Below are positions 46,231-58,462 of a stretch of 64,000 nucleotides of DNA, piece by piece. This DNA is from Prunella strophiata (Eukaryota; Chordata; Aves; Passeriformes; Prunellidae). Under the pieces are notes generated by a model. That model did not search any database. It was not told the origin of the DNA and worked only from the letters and a program-made list of their open reading frames with translations. Both the position numbers and the translations under genes were made by a program. The stretch spans positions 114,100,394-114,164,393 of the forward strand of contig JAZBQD010000030.1 of assembly GCA_036583965.1 (NCBI GenBank). The letters are read 5' to 3'. How positions within the stretch are numbered: the stretch's first letter is position 1; each line of letters starts with the position of its first letter.

Positions 46231-46590
46231 AGGAATATGTCCATTACTATGGAAATAGAAAATAAGAACTAAAATGGCCATTACTGTGGAAAAAGAAAAT
46301 AAGAACTAAAATGTCCATTGCTATGGAAAAAGAAAATAAGAACTAAAATGTCCATTGCTATGGAAAAAGAAAATAAGAACTAAAATGTCCATTGCTATGG
46401 AAAAAGAAAATAAGAACTAAAATGTCCATTACTGTGGAAAAAGAAGATGAAATAAGAATTAAAATGTCCATTACTATGGAAATAGAAAATAAGAATTAAA
46501 ATGTCCATTGCTGTGGAAAAAGATGATGAAATAAGAACTAAAGTGTCCATTAGTATGGAAAAAGAAGATGAAGTAAGACCTGAAATGTTC
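46231..46590 (+). repeat. 37-bp minisatellite, about 9 units
   Basis: The unit is tccattgctatggaaaaaga plus aaataagaactaaaatg, with later units carrying a gatgaaa insertion. Confidence 0.93.
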
Positions 46591-47639
46591 ATTTCTTGCA
46601 GGTTGTGATGTTCAGTAATGAGAGAGTTTCTTGTGGAGGCAGAACTTGTGGAGGGAGGATCAGTGGGAGTTCCTGGGGGTGTTTGCCCAGTTCCTGGGTG
46701 TGTGGCCATTCCTTTGCAGGATTCATTGGCCCTTGGGCCAGATGCCATCCAGCTGGGAGCCAGCATTGCCTGGCTCATGGAAACTCTGATGAGAGGCTTG
46801 AATTTTCCTGAGGCTCCAGGATGAAGCAGCTGCAGGGGCAGGCAGTGGAAAGTATGAGCAGCTCCTGCCTGGGGTTGTGCAACCCAGAGAAAATCAGCTC
46901 AGGGCAGGTGAGATCAGCAGGGCCTCTCCAAACCCCACTAAACCAGCCCAGCCCATAAAGCTTCCCACATCAGTGGGCTGTTCTCCCCTTGGGGAAGGCT
47001 TAGAATCTGTCTAAGGTAGAAATAAACTCATTTTTGGAAGTTTTTTAGGGATCTAGTCCCAACACAAAGTTCCTCACCTCACCCAGAGCAGCTGAAGTGA
47101 GGAATTCTTCACAGGAGGTGGTGTCAGGAGAGGCTGTTCCTTAATCAGCATCAGTGTCTTCCTTCCTCAGCTGCCAGAGTGGAATTCTGTTCTTGCCCAC
47201 TGCTCTGCACTGATATTTTATCTCCCCTGCTGGGAAAAAGGCAAATCCACACATTTCTACAGCAGAAGGTAGAAGGAGATGCAGAACTGTGGTGGCTTTC
47301 AGCAAGTGAGAGTTCCTAACCCAGAACCCGCTGCCTGGAATATTCAGGAGTTTAAAATATTTTCAAGAATTATTTTCTAAAGCTGACTTTTTTGCCCCTT
47401 TAATCAAAACAGGTGGGTTCTTGCCATATGAATAAATAAATAAATAAATTGCATCCTCAAAGCTCTGTTGTTATTTACATTAAAAGCTTTAAATGCCAGT
47501 GTGCTGCTGATGTGTCACTAATTAACTGTCTAAGATAATTACAGTGTGTCAGGCATTAACCTCACCAAAAATGCAAGTGATTTGGGATAAATTCCAGATT
47601 CTTCTGGAATTTTATTATCTTTTATTATTTTATCAAGGG
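46591..47639. other. Non-coding DNA with one protein-like short frame
   Basis: A plus-strand frame at 46618-46824 reads smoothly, and a CAGGTGAGA donor-like site lies at about 46908, but I cannot match it to any family. Remainder featureless. Confidence 0.3.
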
Positions 47640-47722
47640 CTTGGATGGGATAGTGGAAGGGGGTTTGGAATTAAATGATCTTTAAAGTCTCTTCCAACTA
47701 AACCATTCCATGATCTTTATTA
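47640..47722 (+). mobile_element. Old CR1 3' end
   Basis: Diverged sense terminus: ctttaaagtctcttccaact, aaaccattccatgatct. Confidence 0.55.
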
Positions 47723-48624
47723 GTGTTTTTTAAAATCCTTTTGAAATTTCCAGGTACACTTGATTTGTTCTTTGAAATGCAGAAACTTCTTGTAACTGCT
47801 TTGGGGTTTTTTCCCTACCCTCCCAGAACATTCTTAGAAAATATTTTTTGAAGTTTATCTTCCATTCTTCCTTCTGTAGCTGCAGTGGAAAATGTCATTC
47901 TCTAAAGATCACAGAAATACCAGCCTGCTCTGACCAGCTCCTGTTGATTTCCAAAGCCTCCTGTGCTCAAGTTTAATTTTTTATTTCCTTTTGTTTTTCC
48001 CTTAGTCACAGAGGATGTGTCAGAGGATGAACACATAACTTCTGCTTGCCTGGGATGATATCTTTAATATTTGAGTTAAACAAATCCTGCTGTCATGTTA
48101 GAAGGAACTAGAAATTAAAAGAACCCCAAACACCTGCTGTTTTCATCCTTATCTTTGCTCTCCCTCAAGTCATAGTTTTGGCATAATACAGCTGCATTTT
48201 TCATGATAATAAATTGTTAAGTACAGAAGTCTTTTTCATCCTACTCCATCAGCATTATGGTGATATCTTCACTCAGTGGGACAGTTCTGGTGCCTGTCAC
48301 AGCTGAAAAAACACCATAAAAATGTAGAAAAATACTTCAGGGACAACTGCCTTACCTCTTAGAATTCTGGGTTTTTACTTAATGGCAGTTAAACAGGAAA
48401 AGAAAAAAATCCTAAACCTCTGACCCCAGTGATGATACAGTCCTGAAGGTGTGTGGGAAGCACAAAATGTTTGCTAATCAGAGTGAATTAATGAACCAGT
48501 ATAAAATAATGAGCAGCTGAATAATCCTTAGGCACTGCTGGGAGTCCCTTCCATGGTTCCAGGGTGATCTGGAAATGCTGAGAGCAAGGTTTTTATTGAA
48601 TGGAATCAGAATGGGTTGGGATGG
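47723..48624. other. Single-copy non-coding DNA
   Basis: No feature recognised. Confidence 0.45.
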
Positions 48625-48870
48625 AAAGGAGATCAAAGATGGTCTCATTGCCACCCCTGCCATGGCAGGGACACCTTCCACTGTCCCCAGGGTCCAGCCT
48701 GGCCTTGGGCACTGCCAGGGATCCAGGGGCAGCCACAGCTGCTCTGGCAATTCCATCCCAGCCCCTGCTCACCCTAATTCCCAATTCCTCATTTCCAAAA
48801 TCCCATCCAGCCCTGCCCTCCTCCAGGTTCAGCCATTCCCTGGTCCTGTCCCTCCATGCCCTTGTGGAAG
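48625..48870 (-). mobile_element. CR1 LINE 3' fragment
   Basis: Antisense: ccatggcagggacaccttcc, agctgctctggcaattccat, gccattccctggtcctgtcc. Confidence 0.85.
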
Positions 48871-50504
48871 AGTGCATGGTTAAATTAAGATTATTTTAGT
48901 GGCTGTCTGTGGTAGATTCCTGTGGAGCCATGAGTGCAGGAAGTAAATAAAGAGTGGAATCCAGCCCCATTGTACTTTGGAATTCAGGGGATGAGGAGGA
49001 GCTGGGACCTGGCTTGGTGCTATTTAGGGACCACTTTGGGCTGGGAAACAGATGCTGACAGTGGGGGCTATTTTTGAGAGGTGTTTATTTCTCACTGTTC
49101 ATCAGCTCCTGCAGTTATTTGTGGTAGATCCATCCTTTCCAGTGCCTTGGTGAGTAATGATGCTTTAAAAGGTAAAAATCTAAAAAACTCCTAAAGGAAT
49201 AAATGTAAAAAACCCTTGGTTCTAGGAGGAGCAGATGGAATGACAGGAATGAGGTGTTGATCTCTCAGTGATTGTAAATTGGAAAGCAGAGTTACTTAAA
49301 TCTTCCTTCTGTGTCACCCTGTCCTGGCCTAAGCCTGGTTTAAACTGCCCCAGTTCAGTGTTTGGTGCTGATGGTTTAATCATCATTATAAAAGAACAAT
49401 TCCCCATCATTTTATCCTTAAAACCTGCCCAAGGATAAACTGTCAGCCCAAGGGAAAGCATCCTGAGAAAGCTGAGTGAGAGGAGAACAAAATCCAGCTG
49501 CAGCATGACAGACCATGAGGATTTGGGGAAAACAGCTGGATTCAATAAATCCAAACACAATCACCATGAGCAAAGAAGTGCTGAAAGATTTTAATGTGTC
49601 AACCCAATCAGGTCAGCCTGAAAGTTGAAGAATCTTTATTTTTTAAAATAGATTGGATGTGGGACACCAAATTCACTAATGAGCAGAGAGCTCTGACTGT
49701 ATTTATTTCATGTATTTGCAAATTATTGTTTAATCTCTCTCCCCCCCAGTTATTTGAGTCTCCCTTTGTTGCTGCCTGTCCTGATTAGGGCTTTGCCTTG
49801 CAAATTCTCTGATTTGAAAACTCTAATTTGGCATTTCAGCCCTTGCTGTAATGTTGAATTGCAGCAGGTGGAACTGGAAATGCTGTGGAAGCTCTTTCCT
49901 TGCTCTGCTGGGCAGGTTGGAAATATCAGCTGTGATTTTCTGAGTGGGCTTCAGACACAATCAGGCTGTTGGATCAGGTCACTTTGAGAAGTGATCAGTT
50001 TGTGGTGCTGAAAAATGTAAAACAGAGTTTGTGAAACTCTGCTTGTCACAAGGGGCTCTCAGTCATGGCCAGGCTGTTTTCATGGAGAACACTTGGGCAC
50101 ATTCAGGTGCTTTCCTCCCAGTCCAGCTCGTGCAATAAAACACTCCAAGCTTTTTAGAGGAGTAGTTCAATGAGAACCCAGCTCAGCTGGAAAAAATGAT
50201 CAGGCTCAGCTGCTCACCTGGGCACAGTCCTGCTGTCAGTGTTTGCTGGAAGGCTGAGCACACAGCACAAGTTTTTCCTTTGCCTGGGATGTTGTTGTTG
50301 TTTGCAGGAGATAATGAAGTTCCTCAGAAATACCTTGGAGAGTGGCACCAGCTGCAAACACCAGGAATAGCTCATGGCAGAGCCCTCCTGGGAGCTTGGG
50401 GCCTTTCTGCCCCCATGGGGACAGGAGTGGGGGGATTGTCCAAACCAGGGCTTGGGGCTGAGTAAACAGAAATTCTGAACCAGTCTGGGGGCCAGCACAG
50501 AGAG
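48871..50504. other. Single-copy non-coding DNA
   Basis: No feature recognised. Confidence 0.45.
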
Positions 50505-50955
50505 CCCAGAGGAGGATCCAGGATGAGCAGAGGGATGAAGCAGCTCTGCTGGCAGGAAAGGCTGGCACAGCTGGCATTGTTCACCTGCACAGGAGAGGCT
50601 TTGGGCTGAGCTCAGGGTGGCCTTGCAGGGCCTGAAGGAGCCCCAGGGAACATGGAGAGAGACAATTTCCAGGGCATGCAGGGACAGCACACAGGGAATG
50701 GCCTCAAACTGAGAAATTACAGGTTTAGATCAGATATTAGGAACAATTTCCTCCCTGTGAGGGTGGGCAGGGCTGGGATGGAATTGCCAGAGCAGCTGTG
50801 GCTGCCCCTGGATCCCTGGCAGTGCCCAAGGCCAGGCTGGACACTGGGGCTGGGAGCAGCCTGGCACAGTGGAAGGTGTCCCTGCCATGGCAGGGGTGGC
50901 ACTGGGTGGGCTCTGAGGTCCCTTCCAGCCCAAACCAGTCTGGGATTCTTTGAAA
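50505..50955 (+). mobile_element. CR1 LINE 3' region, longest sense copy
   Basis: Sense copy of about 450 bp: gatgagcagagggatgaagc, ggacagcacacagggaatgg, ttaggaacaatttcctccct, ending in cttccagcccaaaccagtct. Nearly the reverse complement of 17925-18302 and 57288-57680. Confidence 0.9.
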
Positions 50956-51057
50956 CCTTGTGAATTCCCTCCAAGTGTGTTATCACCCCCAGATTTATTA
51001 TTTGACCTTCACTTGGAACATTTTATAACACTGGAAACCTGTTTTGGTGTTTAAATG

Positions 51058-51235
51058 GATCACAGAATCATGGAATGGTTTGGGGTGAAAGGGACCTCAA
51101 AGACCACCCAGTGCCACCCCTGCCATGGCAGGGACACCTTCCCCTGTGCCAGGCTGCTCCCAGCCCCAGTGTCCAGCCTGGCCTTGGGCACTGCCAGGGA
51201 TCCAGGGGCAGCCCCAGCTGCTCTGGGCAGTGAGA
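51058..51235 (-). mobile_element. CR1 LINE 3' fragment
   Basis: Antisense: cacagaatcatggaatggtt, caggctgctcccagccccag. Confidence 0.85.
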
Positions 51236-52619
51236 GCAGAACTTGTTCCCTGTGGAACTGCACAGAGGCAGCAGCCCAGGTATAAATAGTGTGGAAAATG
51301 TCCCAAGGAGCTTTGGTATCCCCACAACTGATCTGCATGGGAATCAAAGTTCCCTTGAATTTCTTATGGAAAATGGGAGGAGATGAGGGGCCTGGGAACT
51401 GCTTTGAAGATTTATTTAAGCAGCACCCTCCAGACTCAGCTGGATCAGAGGCTGAGCAGGACTTTGAGCAGGTCTGAGTTGGTCTCACTGCTGTATCTTG
51501 GGTTTAAGTGACACCTGAGGGATTTTAGGAACCAGTCAGCCATGGAGTCTCAGGGAACTTGTAATTATTTCACAGTCCCTGTATGTAAAACAACTCTTTG
51601 TAGTGTTGTGCCTTCCAAGAAAAGAACAAAATTTAATAGGTGATACAGGTGTTCAGGGGAGGCTCTTTCTAAATTTCCTTTAAATAAAAGTAAAATAATT
51701 GAAAAAGGCACCTAGTTTTTAGGCTTCTAAGGCTGGAGTTCTAAGAAATCGGGATATGCAGGGAATAGGGTGAAAGATATGTTTAAGTTTTGTTTTCTTC
51801 TGATATTTAGGGGGGAAATAAATTAGAGTTGATAGAATGAAGTTATTAAAACTGCTGTTTGTCTCTAAAGAGAGAGAAAGGCACAAAGATTCCCAGTTAG
51901 AAGCCAGCCCAGGAGAATATCCTGCTTTCCATACCTTGCAGACTTTGAGAAATGTTTTCCAGGAAAGCTGAGTACAGCCATGAATCACTCATGGAAAACC
52001 CAGTGGAAGGAATTAGCAAAGAAACGCTGCAGTGGCCACCCTTTGCCCAGCAGGAAATGGGGCAGCTTTCCATGATTCTGTTCAGATCATGGGACATCCA
52101 TTTGCAAAGGCTCTCATGAAAAGAGCAAGTGAAAAACTGCTGCTCATTGACTTTCTAAAAATGCTTCTTTTGAAATAAATATGGCATTTAATATCAGCCA
52201 GAAGGGCTTTTCTCTGAATTTCCCTTTTCTGCCTGGATTTTCCTGCTGGCATAATCAAGGGAGATGGGGAGAAGCTGGCAGTGAATAATGTCCTCACAGG
52301 CAGTAAATTGGCCAAATATTTCTTTCCTGGTTGATAATGAATTAATTGTTTCATGTTGTCAGTGTAATTATCAGCCAAGTTCTCCAGTCTCTGCTCTGCC
52401 CTTGCAAATACCTGGCAGTGTGGGAACCTCCATGGTTTTTCCACTCCTTCCCATGGTTTTAACATGATCTGTGTTCATTATTCTGCTGTTACAGGGCTAA
52501 AAGAAACCAGAAATGCCACAAAAAAAAGTGAGGAGGGTGAGGGATTGCAGCTTTCAGTGTTCTTGGAGTGAATCCTGGGGGAAATTTTGTGAGTGGGTTG
52601 TGGATTCAAATATCTGGGG
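51236..52619. other. Single-copy non-coding DNA
   Basis: No feature recognised. Confidence 0.45.
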
Positions 52620-52742
52620 CAGCTCCTGGGCTTTGGAAAGAGCAGCTTTGGAAGGAGCTGCTTTGGAAAGAGCTGCTTTGGAAGGAGCTGCTTTGGAAGG
52701 AGCTGCTTTGGAAGAAGCTGCTTTGGAAGGAGCTGCTTCTGT
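52620..52742 (+). repeat. 15-bp minisatellite, about 8 units
   Basis: The unit is ctttggaaggagctg. It keeps all frames open (repeats of five residues) but lies in otherwise non-coding sequence. Confidence 0.93.
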
Positions 52743-54567
52743 CCTGTCAGAGATGTGATGCTGAATATTGACTGCCTGACAAATCCCACTTTCTGCAGCT
52801 CCCACTCCTTTGCCAAGAGCTGCCTCTGCCAAAGGTGATGCATCCAGGATTTTGAGGGAGCTGCAGAGAAAGCTGGGTTGTGTTTGGGTTTTTAGGTTTG
52901 TTGTGTGTTGGGTTTGGTGGTGGTGGTTCCTCTTCCTGTGAGAACAGCTCATGCATGGAGATATTCTGGATTAAACCAGCCAGGCCAGGGGGAATAGATT
53001 GAATTTTTGTTATTAATAAATGAAACTTGCTGCCTTTGTTTTGTGTTCAGCTGTTCTGAACTGCCCTGCTCAGTTCCTGGGCTGCTTTGGGATGAGGGCA
53101 AAGTAAAGGAATGGTGCTTAAACATCTTGAATTTCCTGGGAAAGTGGATGATGCCTCACTTCCAGTTAAATTCACCTGAAGAAATTTTTCACCACCAATT
53201 TTGAAAGTTCAGCCATTCAAATCCCACAGAGCTGAGCACTCTCCTCCCCTCCAGAACAAGCTTGAACCTCTCACTGCACCCCTCCATCCATTGGAATTTT
53301 TATTTCTCCACAATTTGGGTTAACTTTCAAATGCCTCAGTGAGCCATTTGGAATTCTTCCTGTCACTTTTGGTCCTTTGATTATTAAAACCCAAAGCCTG
53401 CACCCTCTGCCAAATACACTTTTCATTTCTCTCTTGTCCTTTAACCCTTTTTCCTGGTGGAGATTTTCTAAGAGGCTCCAGACATTCCAATACTTGGCTG
53501 CTCTCTGATGATTTGGGGAAATGTCTCTCAGGATGACTTGGAGAAAGCTCTTGAAGGGACATTTTCCTTCCCTTTCAGTGGATTAGGGATAAATGAGCAT
53601 CATAATTCCTCAGCTCACATTCCTTTGTTCCAAAATAGCAATTTTTGAACAAAGCAGAGAGATTTCTGGATTTTCCTTAGAGGGTTTTGTTCTTCCCTCA
53701 GCAGGTTTGGTTGGAAATCCTGGATGGCACTGCTGCTGGAATGTTTTACCAAATGGAATGATTTTTTTTTTTTTTTTTTTAGATGAACAGAAAAATAATG
53801 AAATACTGTCTGAAAATGTTTATTGCCTTTTGAGTACCCAAATGAGGGCAAAATCATCATTAATTTACTCTGGATCATTTGAGTGTATTCCCAGCAGGAG
53901 TGGAAACATGTTGGAAAAAGCCTTTACATTTTGGAATAAATATCCCACATTCAAAAGTTTTCTAAATGAGGCTGCTGATTACTCAGCTCCTCTGTAGTGG
54001 AATTTCCAAGTGCCCACTTTTGTGTTCCCACTCAGTGAACAGGAATTCAGTGTTTAATGCTTGGAAATGGAAGTGTAAATCATAGATTTTTCCAAGGATG
54101 GAAGAAGCACACTGCAGGTATTTATTTTTCAGATGGCTGGCTGGAAAACTGTGGCCCATGGAATCTGTAAATGGCCCCTGTGTGACAGAGCACAACTCTG
54201 GATATTTTATTTGAATATATTTGGATCTCCTAATGCAAAAATGACACCAGCTCATACATGTGAAGCTATTCAAATGTATCCTGTAAGTCTTCAGGAAAAA
54301 CAGCTCCTTCTTGGCACTGCAGTTGGAATTTGCATTAAAAAATCATCAGGGGGTTATTTGAATCTTTTTTTAATCCCTCAGCGGAGTCATTGCAGAGTGG
54401 CTGCAGTTTGTGTGGGAATTCAGGAATTGGTTTCTCCCTGGCATCCAGAGGTGCTGCCCACCCCCATTTCCATGGGGCTCCCTCAGCATTGCAGCTTTGT
54501 GCTGGCAGGACACACAGCCCCAGGGCATGGCCCTGCAGAGAATGTCCCTGGCTGCAGGAGGAGTTCA
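52743..54567. other. Single-copy non-coding DNA
   Basis: A poly-T run at 53762-53780 followed by AG looks acceptor-like, but the frame after it matches nothing known. Confidence 0.4.
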
Positions 54568-54742
54568 CTGGAGCAGGGCAGTGCCCAGGCAATGGGCACG
54601 GCCCCGAGGCTGCCACAGCTCCAGGAGCCTTTGCCAGCACTGCCAGGGATGCCCAGGCTGGGATTGTTGGGGTCTGGGCAGGGACAGGGCTTGGATCAAT
54701 GATCCTGTGGGTCCTTCCCACTCAGGATATTCCAGGATTCTT
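54568..54742 (+). mobile_element. CR1 LINE 3' fragment
   Basis: Sense: ggccccgaggctgccacagc, aggctgggattgttggggtc. Confidence 0.8.
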
Positions 54743-54964
54743 CTTGATTCTCCTTTTGAAATAACAGCAATGGGTGCAGGAAACCTTCTGGAAGATTTTC
54801 TTTAAAAGCCAGACAATTAGGAAGAGAAATGGGAGCAGGCCAGGGTTGGCAATTCACAGCCCTGGAATAGGTGAGAATTTAAAGTGAAGGAGGAAGAAAT
54901 AAGGTTGGAACTTTAAAGAGGTTTTTACAACAATTTGTGGTGACAAAACAAGAGTTTGATAGCT

Positions 54965-55195
54965 TCAAACTGATGAGGGAAGGTTTAGATTTGAACTAGG
55001 AGAAAATCCTTCCCTGGGAGGGTGGGGAGGTTGCCCAGAGCAGCTGTGGCTGCCCCTGGATCCCTGGCAGTGCCCAAGGCCAGGCTGGACACTGGGGCTG
55101 GGAGCAGCCTGGCACAGGGGAAGGTGTCCCTGCCATGGCAGGGGTGGCACTGGGTGGGCTCTGAGGTCCCTCCAGCCCAAACCAGTGTGGGATTA
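54965..55195 (+). mobile_element. CR1 LINE 3' fragment
   Basis: Sense: ggtttagatttgaactagga, cagagcagctgtggctgccc, ending cccaaaccagtgtgggatta. Confidence 0.85.
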
Positions 55196-55742
55196 AATGG
55201 TAAACCAAATTGCCTCCCAGGTTTTGACATCCCCTGAGGACAAACTGCCTGTTCCAAACCATTCTGCACAGCTTTGTTTGCTGCACAGTGACCAGAGTTG
55301 CTCCTTGAAATGCCATCAGGGAGCAGTAACAGCTCTGGGAGGGCTTGCACCAGCTGGCAGGGACAGCAGCCCATGGAATGGCACCTGTGGGTTATCCTGG
55401 CTCTGAGGCTGCAGCAAATTCCCAAAAACCATCTGAACATCTGAGAAGCAGCCTCAGAGCCTTTATCCAAGAGGCTCCTCTGGATAAAGGTGGCATTTGG
55501 CTGTTCTGGGGGGAGTAAACACAGGGCTCAGTGCAGTGATGGCTCAGGCTGCCTGTTCTATTTCCATGAGCTTTGAGGAATGAGCAGCTCTGCTGGAGAA
55601 ACTCCAGCCTGCAGAATTTGAAGGCCTTCCTATTTGAAGTGGGAAATGCAGGTGAAACTAAGAAAGGAAAACTCCCCTGGCCCAGCCTGAGGCTGTTCCC
55701 TCTGCTCCTGTCCCTGTTCCCTGGGAACAGAACCTGAACCCC

Positions 55743-56141
55743 CCTGGCTGTGACAGCTCCTGAGAGAGCTTGGGGGTGAAAGGGACAGGAACAAAGCTCA
55801 GGAAATCCCAGAGTCCCAAAATCCCTGGGGCTGGCAAAGCCCTGCCAGCCCATGGAGTGCCAGCTGTGCCCCATGGCCACCTTGTCCCCAGCCCAGAGCA
55901 CTCAGTGCCACCTGCAGGGGACACCTGCAGGGATGGGCACTGCAAAGCTCCCTGGGCAGCCCCTGCCAAGGCCTGAGCAGCCTTTCCATGGGCAAATTCC
56001 TGCTGCTGGCCAAGCTGAGCCTGCCCTGGCCCAGCCTGAGGCCGTTCCCTCTGCTCCTGTCCCTGTTCCCTGGAGCAGAGCCCGACCCCCCCGGCTGTGC
56101 CCTCCTGGCAGGGACTTGTGCAGAGCCACAAGGGCCCCCTG
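55743..56141 (-). mobile_element. CR1-containing inverted duplication, left copy
   Basis: Antisense CR1 (ccctgccagcccatggagtg; cagcagcctttccatgggca style). The whole 399 bp, including about 60 bp beyond the CR1 3' tail (cctggctgtgacagctcctg), is the reverse complement of 58060-58462. Confidence 0.85.
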
Positions 56142-56159
56142 AGCCTCCTTTGCTCCAGG

Positions 56160-56450
56160 CTCAGCCCCTGCCCAGCTCCTCAGGGATTCTCCATTCCCTT
56201 CCCAGCTCCCTCAGGGATTCTCCATTCCCTTCCCAGGGATTCTCCATTCCCTTCCCAGCTCCTCAGGGATTCTCCATTCCCTTCCCAGCTCCCTCAGGGA
56301 TTCTCCATTCCCTTCCCAGCTCCCTCAGGGATTCTCCATTCCCTTCCCAGCTCCTCAGGGATTCCCCATTCCCTTCCCAGCTCCCTCAGGGATTCTCCAT
56401 TCCCTTCCCAGCTCCCTCAGGGATTCTCCAGCCCCTTCCCAGCTCTGTTC
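56160..56450 (-). repeat. About 30-bp minisatellite within CR1
   Basis: The unit is agctccctcagggattctcc plus attcccttccc, about 9 copies, some shortened. It continues directly from the antisense CR1 and probably expanded from it. Confidence 0.9.
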
Positions 56451-56634
56451 CCTGCCCTGGACACGCTCCAGCCCTTTTGACTTTCAGAACAGATTTGGAA
56501 ACAAAGCCTTGGTTGCTCAAAGAAAAAGTAATTGGGCTTCTTTAATTGCTTTACCTGAACCTTTAATACTGCACTGATTGACTCTTGATTGAGATGTTGA
56601 GTAGGGAATACAGACAAGCTGACACAGATTCATT

Positions 56635-56665
<31 letters not shown>

Positions 56666-56929
56666 CCTCTGTACTGACCTTTTATCTTCACCTCCTTCAT
56701 TATCTGGAATGTATAAAGTGAGATAAAAATATCTTGACTTCTTTGGTCTTCTCAGAAAAGTTTCAGTGAGGATGGAATCATATTGAACTAAAATTTCCAC
56801 CTGCCTTTTGGTGCTGTGTGATGATCAGTGTGTGTGTGTCAACAAGTCTGGGAGCCAAAGAAATATTTTCTTTTACCCAAGGAATATTTAAAAGACTGGG
56901 CTGCTGACATCAGACTCTGACATTATAAA

Positions 56930-57262
56930 GTGGGGATATATGTCATAGTTGAGACAGTCACAATACAAAGCAACACTCCATTTTCAGAAGGCTTCAAACT
57001 TGGTTTTATTCTAGCATGCATGCTTTTTATGCATTCTTACAAAACTCCTAAGTTTACACTTTACTCATTGGTCAGAAAAGACAAAGTGCTCATTGGAACA
57101 GGCAGTTGTAGGTTTCTCCTATTTAGCCTTCTTTCTTTCTTGGTTTCTGTGTCAACCACCTTGGTAGAAAATTCTTTCAGGGGTAAACATGGATCCTCTG
57201 ATCAAATTCCTCTCTGGCTCACAGAAGTCACTGTAAAACCTCTTCCACAGATATTTATTTTG
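56930..57262 (-). mobile_element. Possible ERV/LTR fragment
   Basis: Block from cagtcacaatacaaagcaac to ctgtaaaacctcttccacag, which resembles interspersed avian LTR sequence from memory of style only. No ends defined. Confidence 0.25.
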
Positions 57263-57287
57263 AAGACATAATGTGTTATGCATATGG

Positions 57288-57680
57288 GAATTATGGAATG
57301 GTTGGGTTGGGCCTCAGAGCCCACCCAGTGCCACCTCTGCCATGGCAGGGACACCTTTGATTATATCCCAGGCTGCTCCAGCCCCAGTGTCCAGCCTGGC
57401 CTTGGGCACTGCCAGGGATCCAGGGGCAGCCACAGCTGCTCTGGCAATTCCATCCCAGCCCCTGCCCACCCTCACAGGGAGGAAATTGTTCCTAAAATCT
57501 GATCTAAACCTGTAATTTTTCAGTGTGAAGCCATTCCCTGTGTGCTGTCCCTGCATGCCCTGGAAATTGTCTCTCTCCATGTTTCCTGGGGCTCCTTCAG
57601 GCCCTGCAAGGCCACCCTGAGCTCAGCCCAAAGCTTCTCCTGTGCAGGTTAACAATGCCAGCTGTGCCAGCCTTGTGTCT
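57288..57680 (-). mobile_element. CR1 LINE 3' region
   Basis: Antisense from gaatggttgggttgggcctc through ttgttcctaaaatctgatct to gttaacaatgccagctgtgc. Confidence 0.88.
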
Positions 57681-58059
57681 CCTTCAAATTCTGGAATCTG
57701 AATCTGGATCCCAGCTTACACAACCAGCTCAGAACTGAACTTCTGAAAGCTCCTCTCCTGTTGTGTCTTCATCTCTGCTCTTACACGAGAGCAAAACTGA
57801 TCTCAGCTTATTGGCACTGGGCTCTTTTAAATAATGGACCACGTTTGGGTTCAGTGTTCTGTATCTCATTTATGTTGTGCTGGAAGGCAGGAATTGGGAA
57901 GGGATTTGCTTCCTGTGGGAACATCTGGATCAGGGGCAGCTCTGACCACCCTGGCTTTGCTTGGATGGGGTTTGGGTCCCTGTCAGCTCTGGGGCTGGAT
58001 TGGGGCACTGCTGGATCATTTCTGGGGACCTTTCCCTTCTTTCCATTAGGGAAGTTTTT

Positions 58060-58462
58060 CAGGGGGCCCTTGTGGCTCTGCACAAGTCCCTGCCAGGAGG
58101 GCACAGCCGGGGGGGTAAGGAGGCTCTGCTCCAGGGAACAGGGACAGGAGCAGAGGGAACGGCCTCAGGCTGGGCCAGGGCAGGCTCAGCTTGGCCAGCA
58201 GCAGGAATTTGCCCATGGAAAGGCTGCTCAGGCCTTGGCAGGGGCTGCCCAGGGAGCTTTGCAGTGCCCATCCCTGCAGGTGTCCCCTGCAGGTGGCACT
58301 GAGTGCTCTGGGCTGGGGACAGGGTGGCCATGGGGCACAGCTGGCACTGCATGGGCTGGCAGGGCTGTGCCAGCCCCAGGGATTTTGGGACTCTGGGATT
58401 CCCTGAGCTTTGTTCCTGTCCCTTTCACCCCCAAGCTCTCTCAGGAGCTGTCACAGCCAGGC
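58060..58462 (+). mobile_element. CR1-containing inverted duplication, right copy
   Basis: Sense CR1 ending near ttttgggactctgggattcc, plus about 60 bp of shared flank. Reverse complement of 55743-56141 with few differences. Confidence 0.85.

Noticed and set aside
53762..53997. Exon after the poly-T/AG acceptor-like site
   Set aside because: Poly-T is a common repeat remnant and the following 70-residue frame resembles no protein; no donor supports it.
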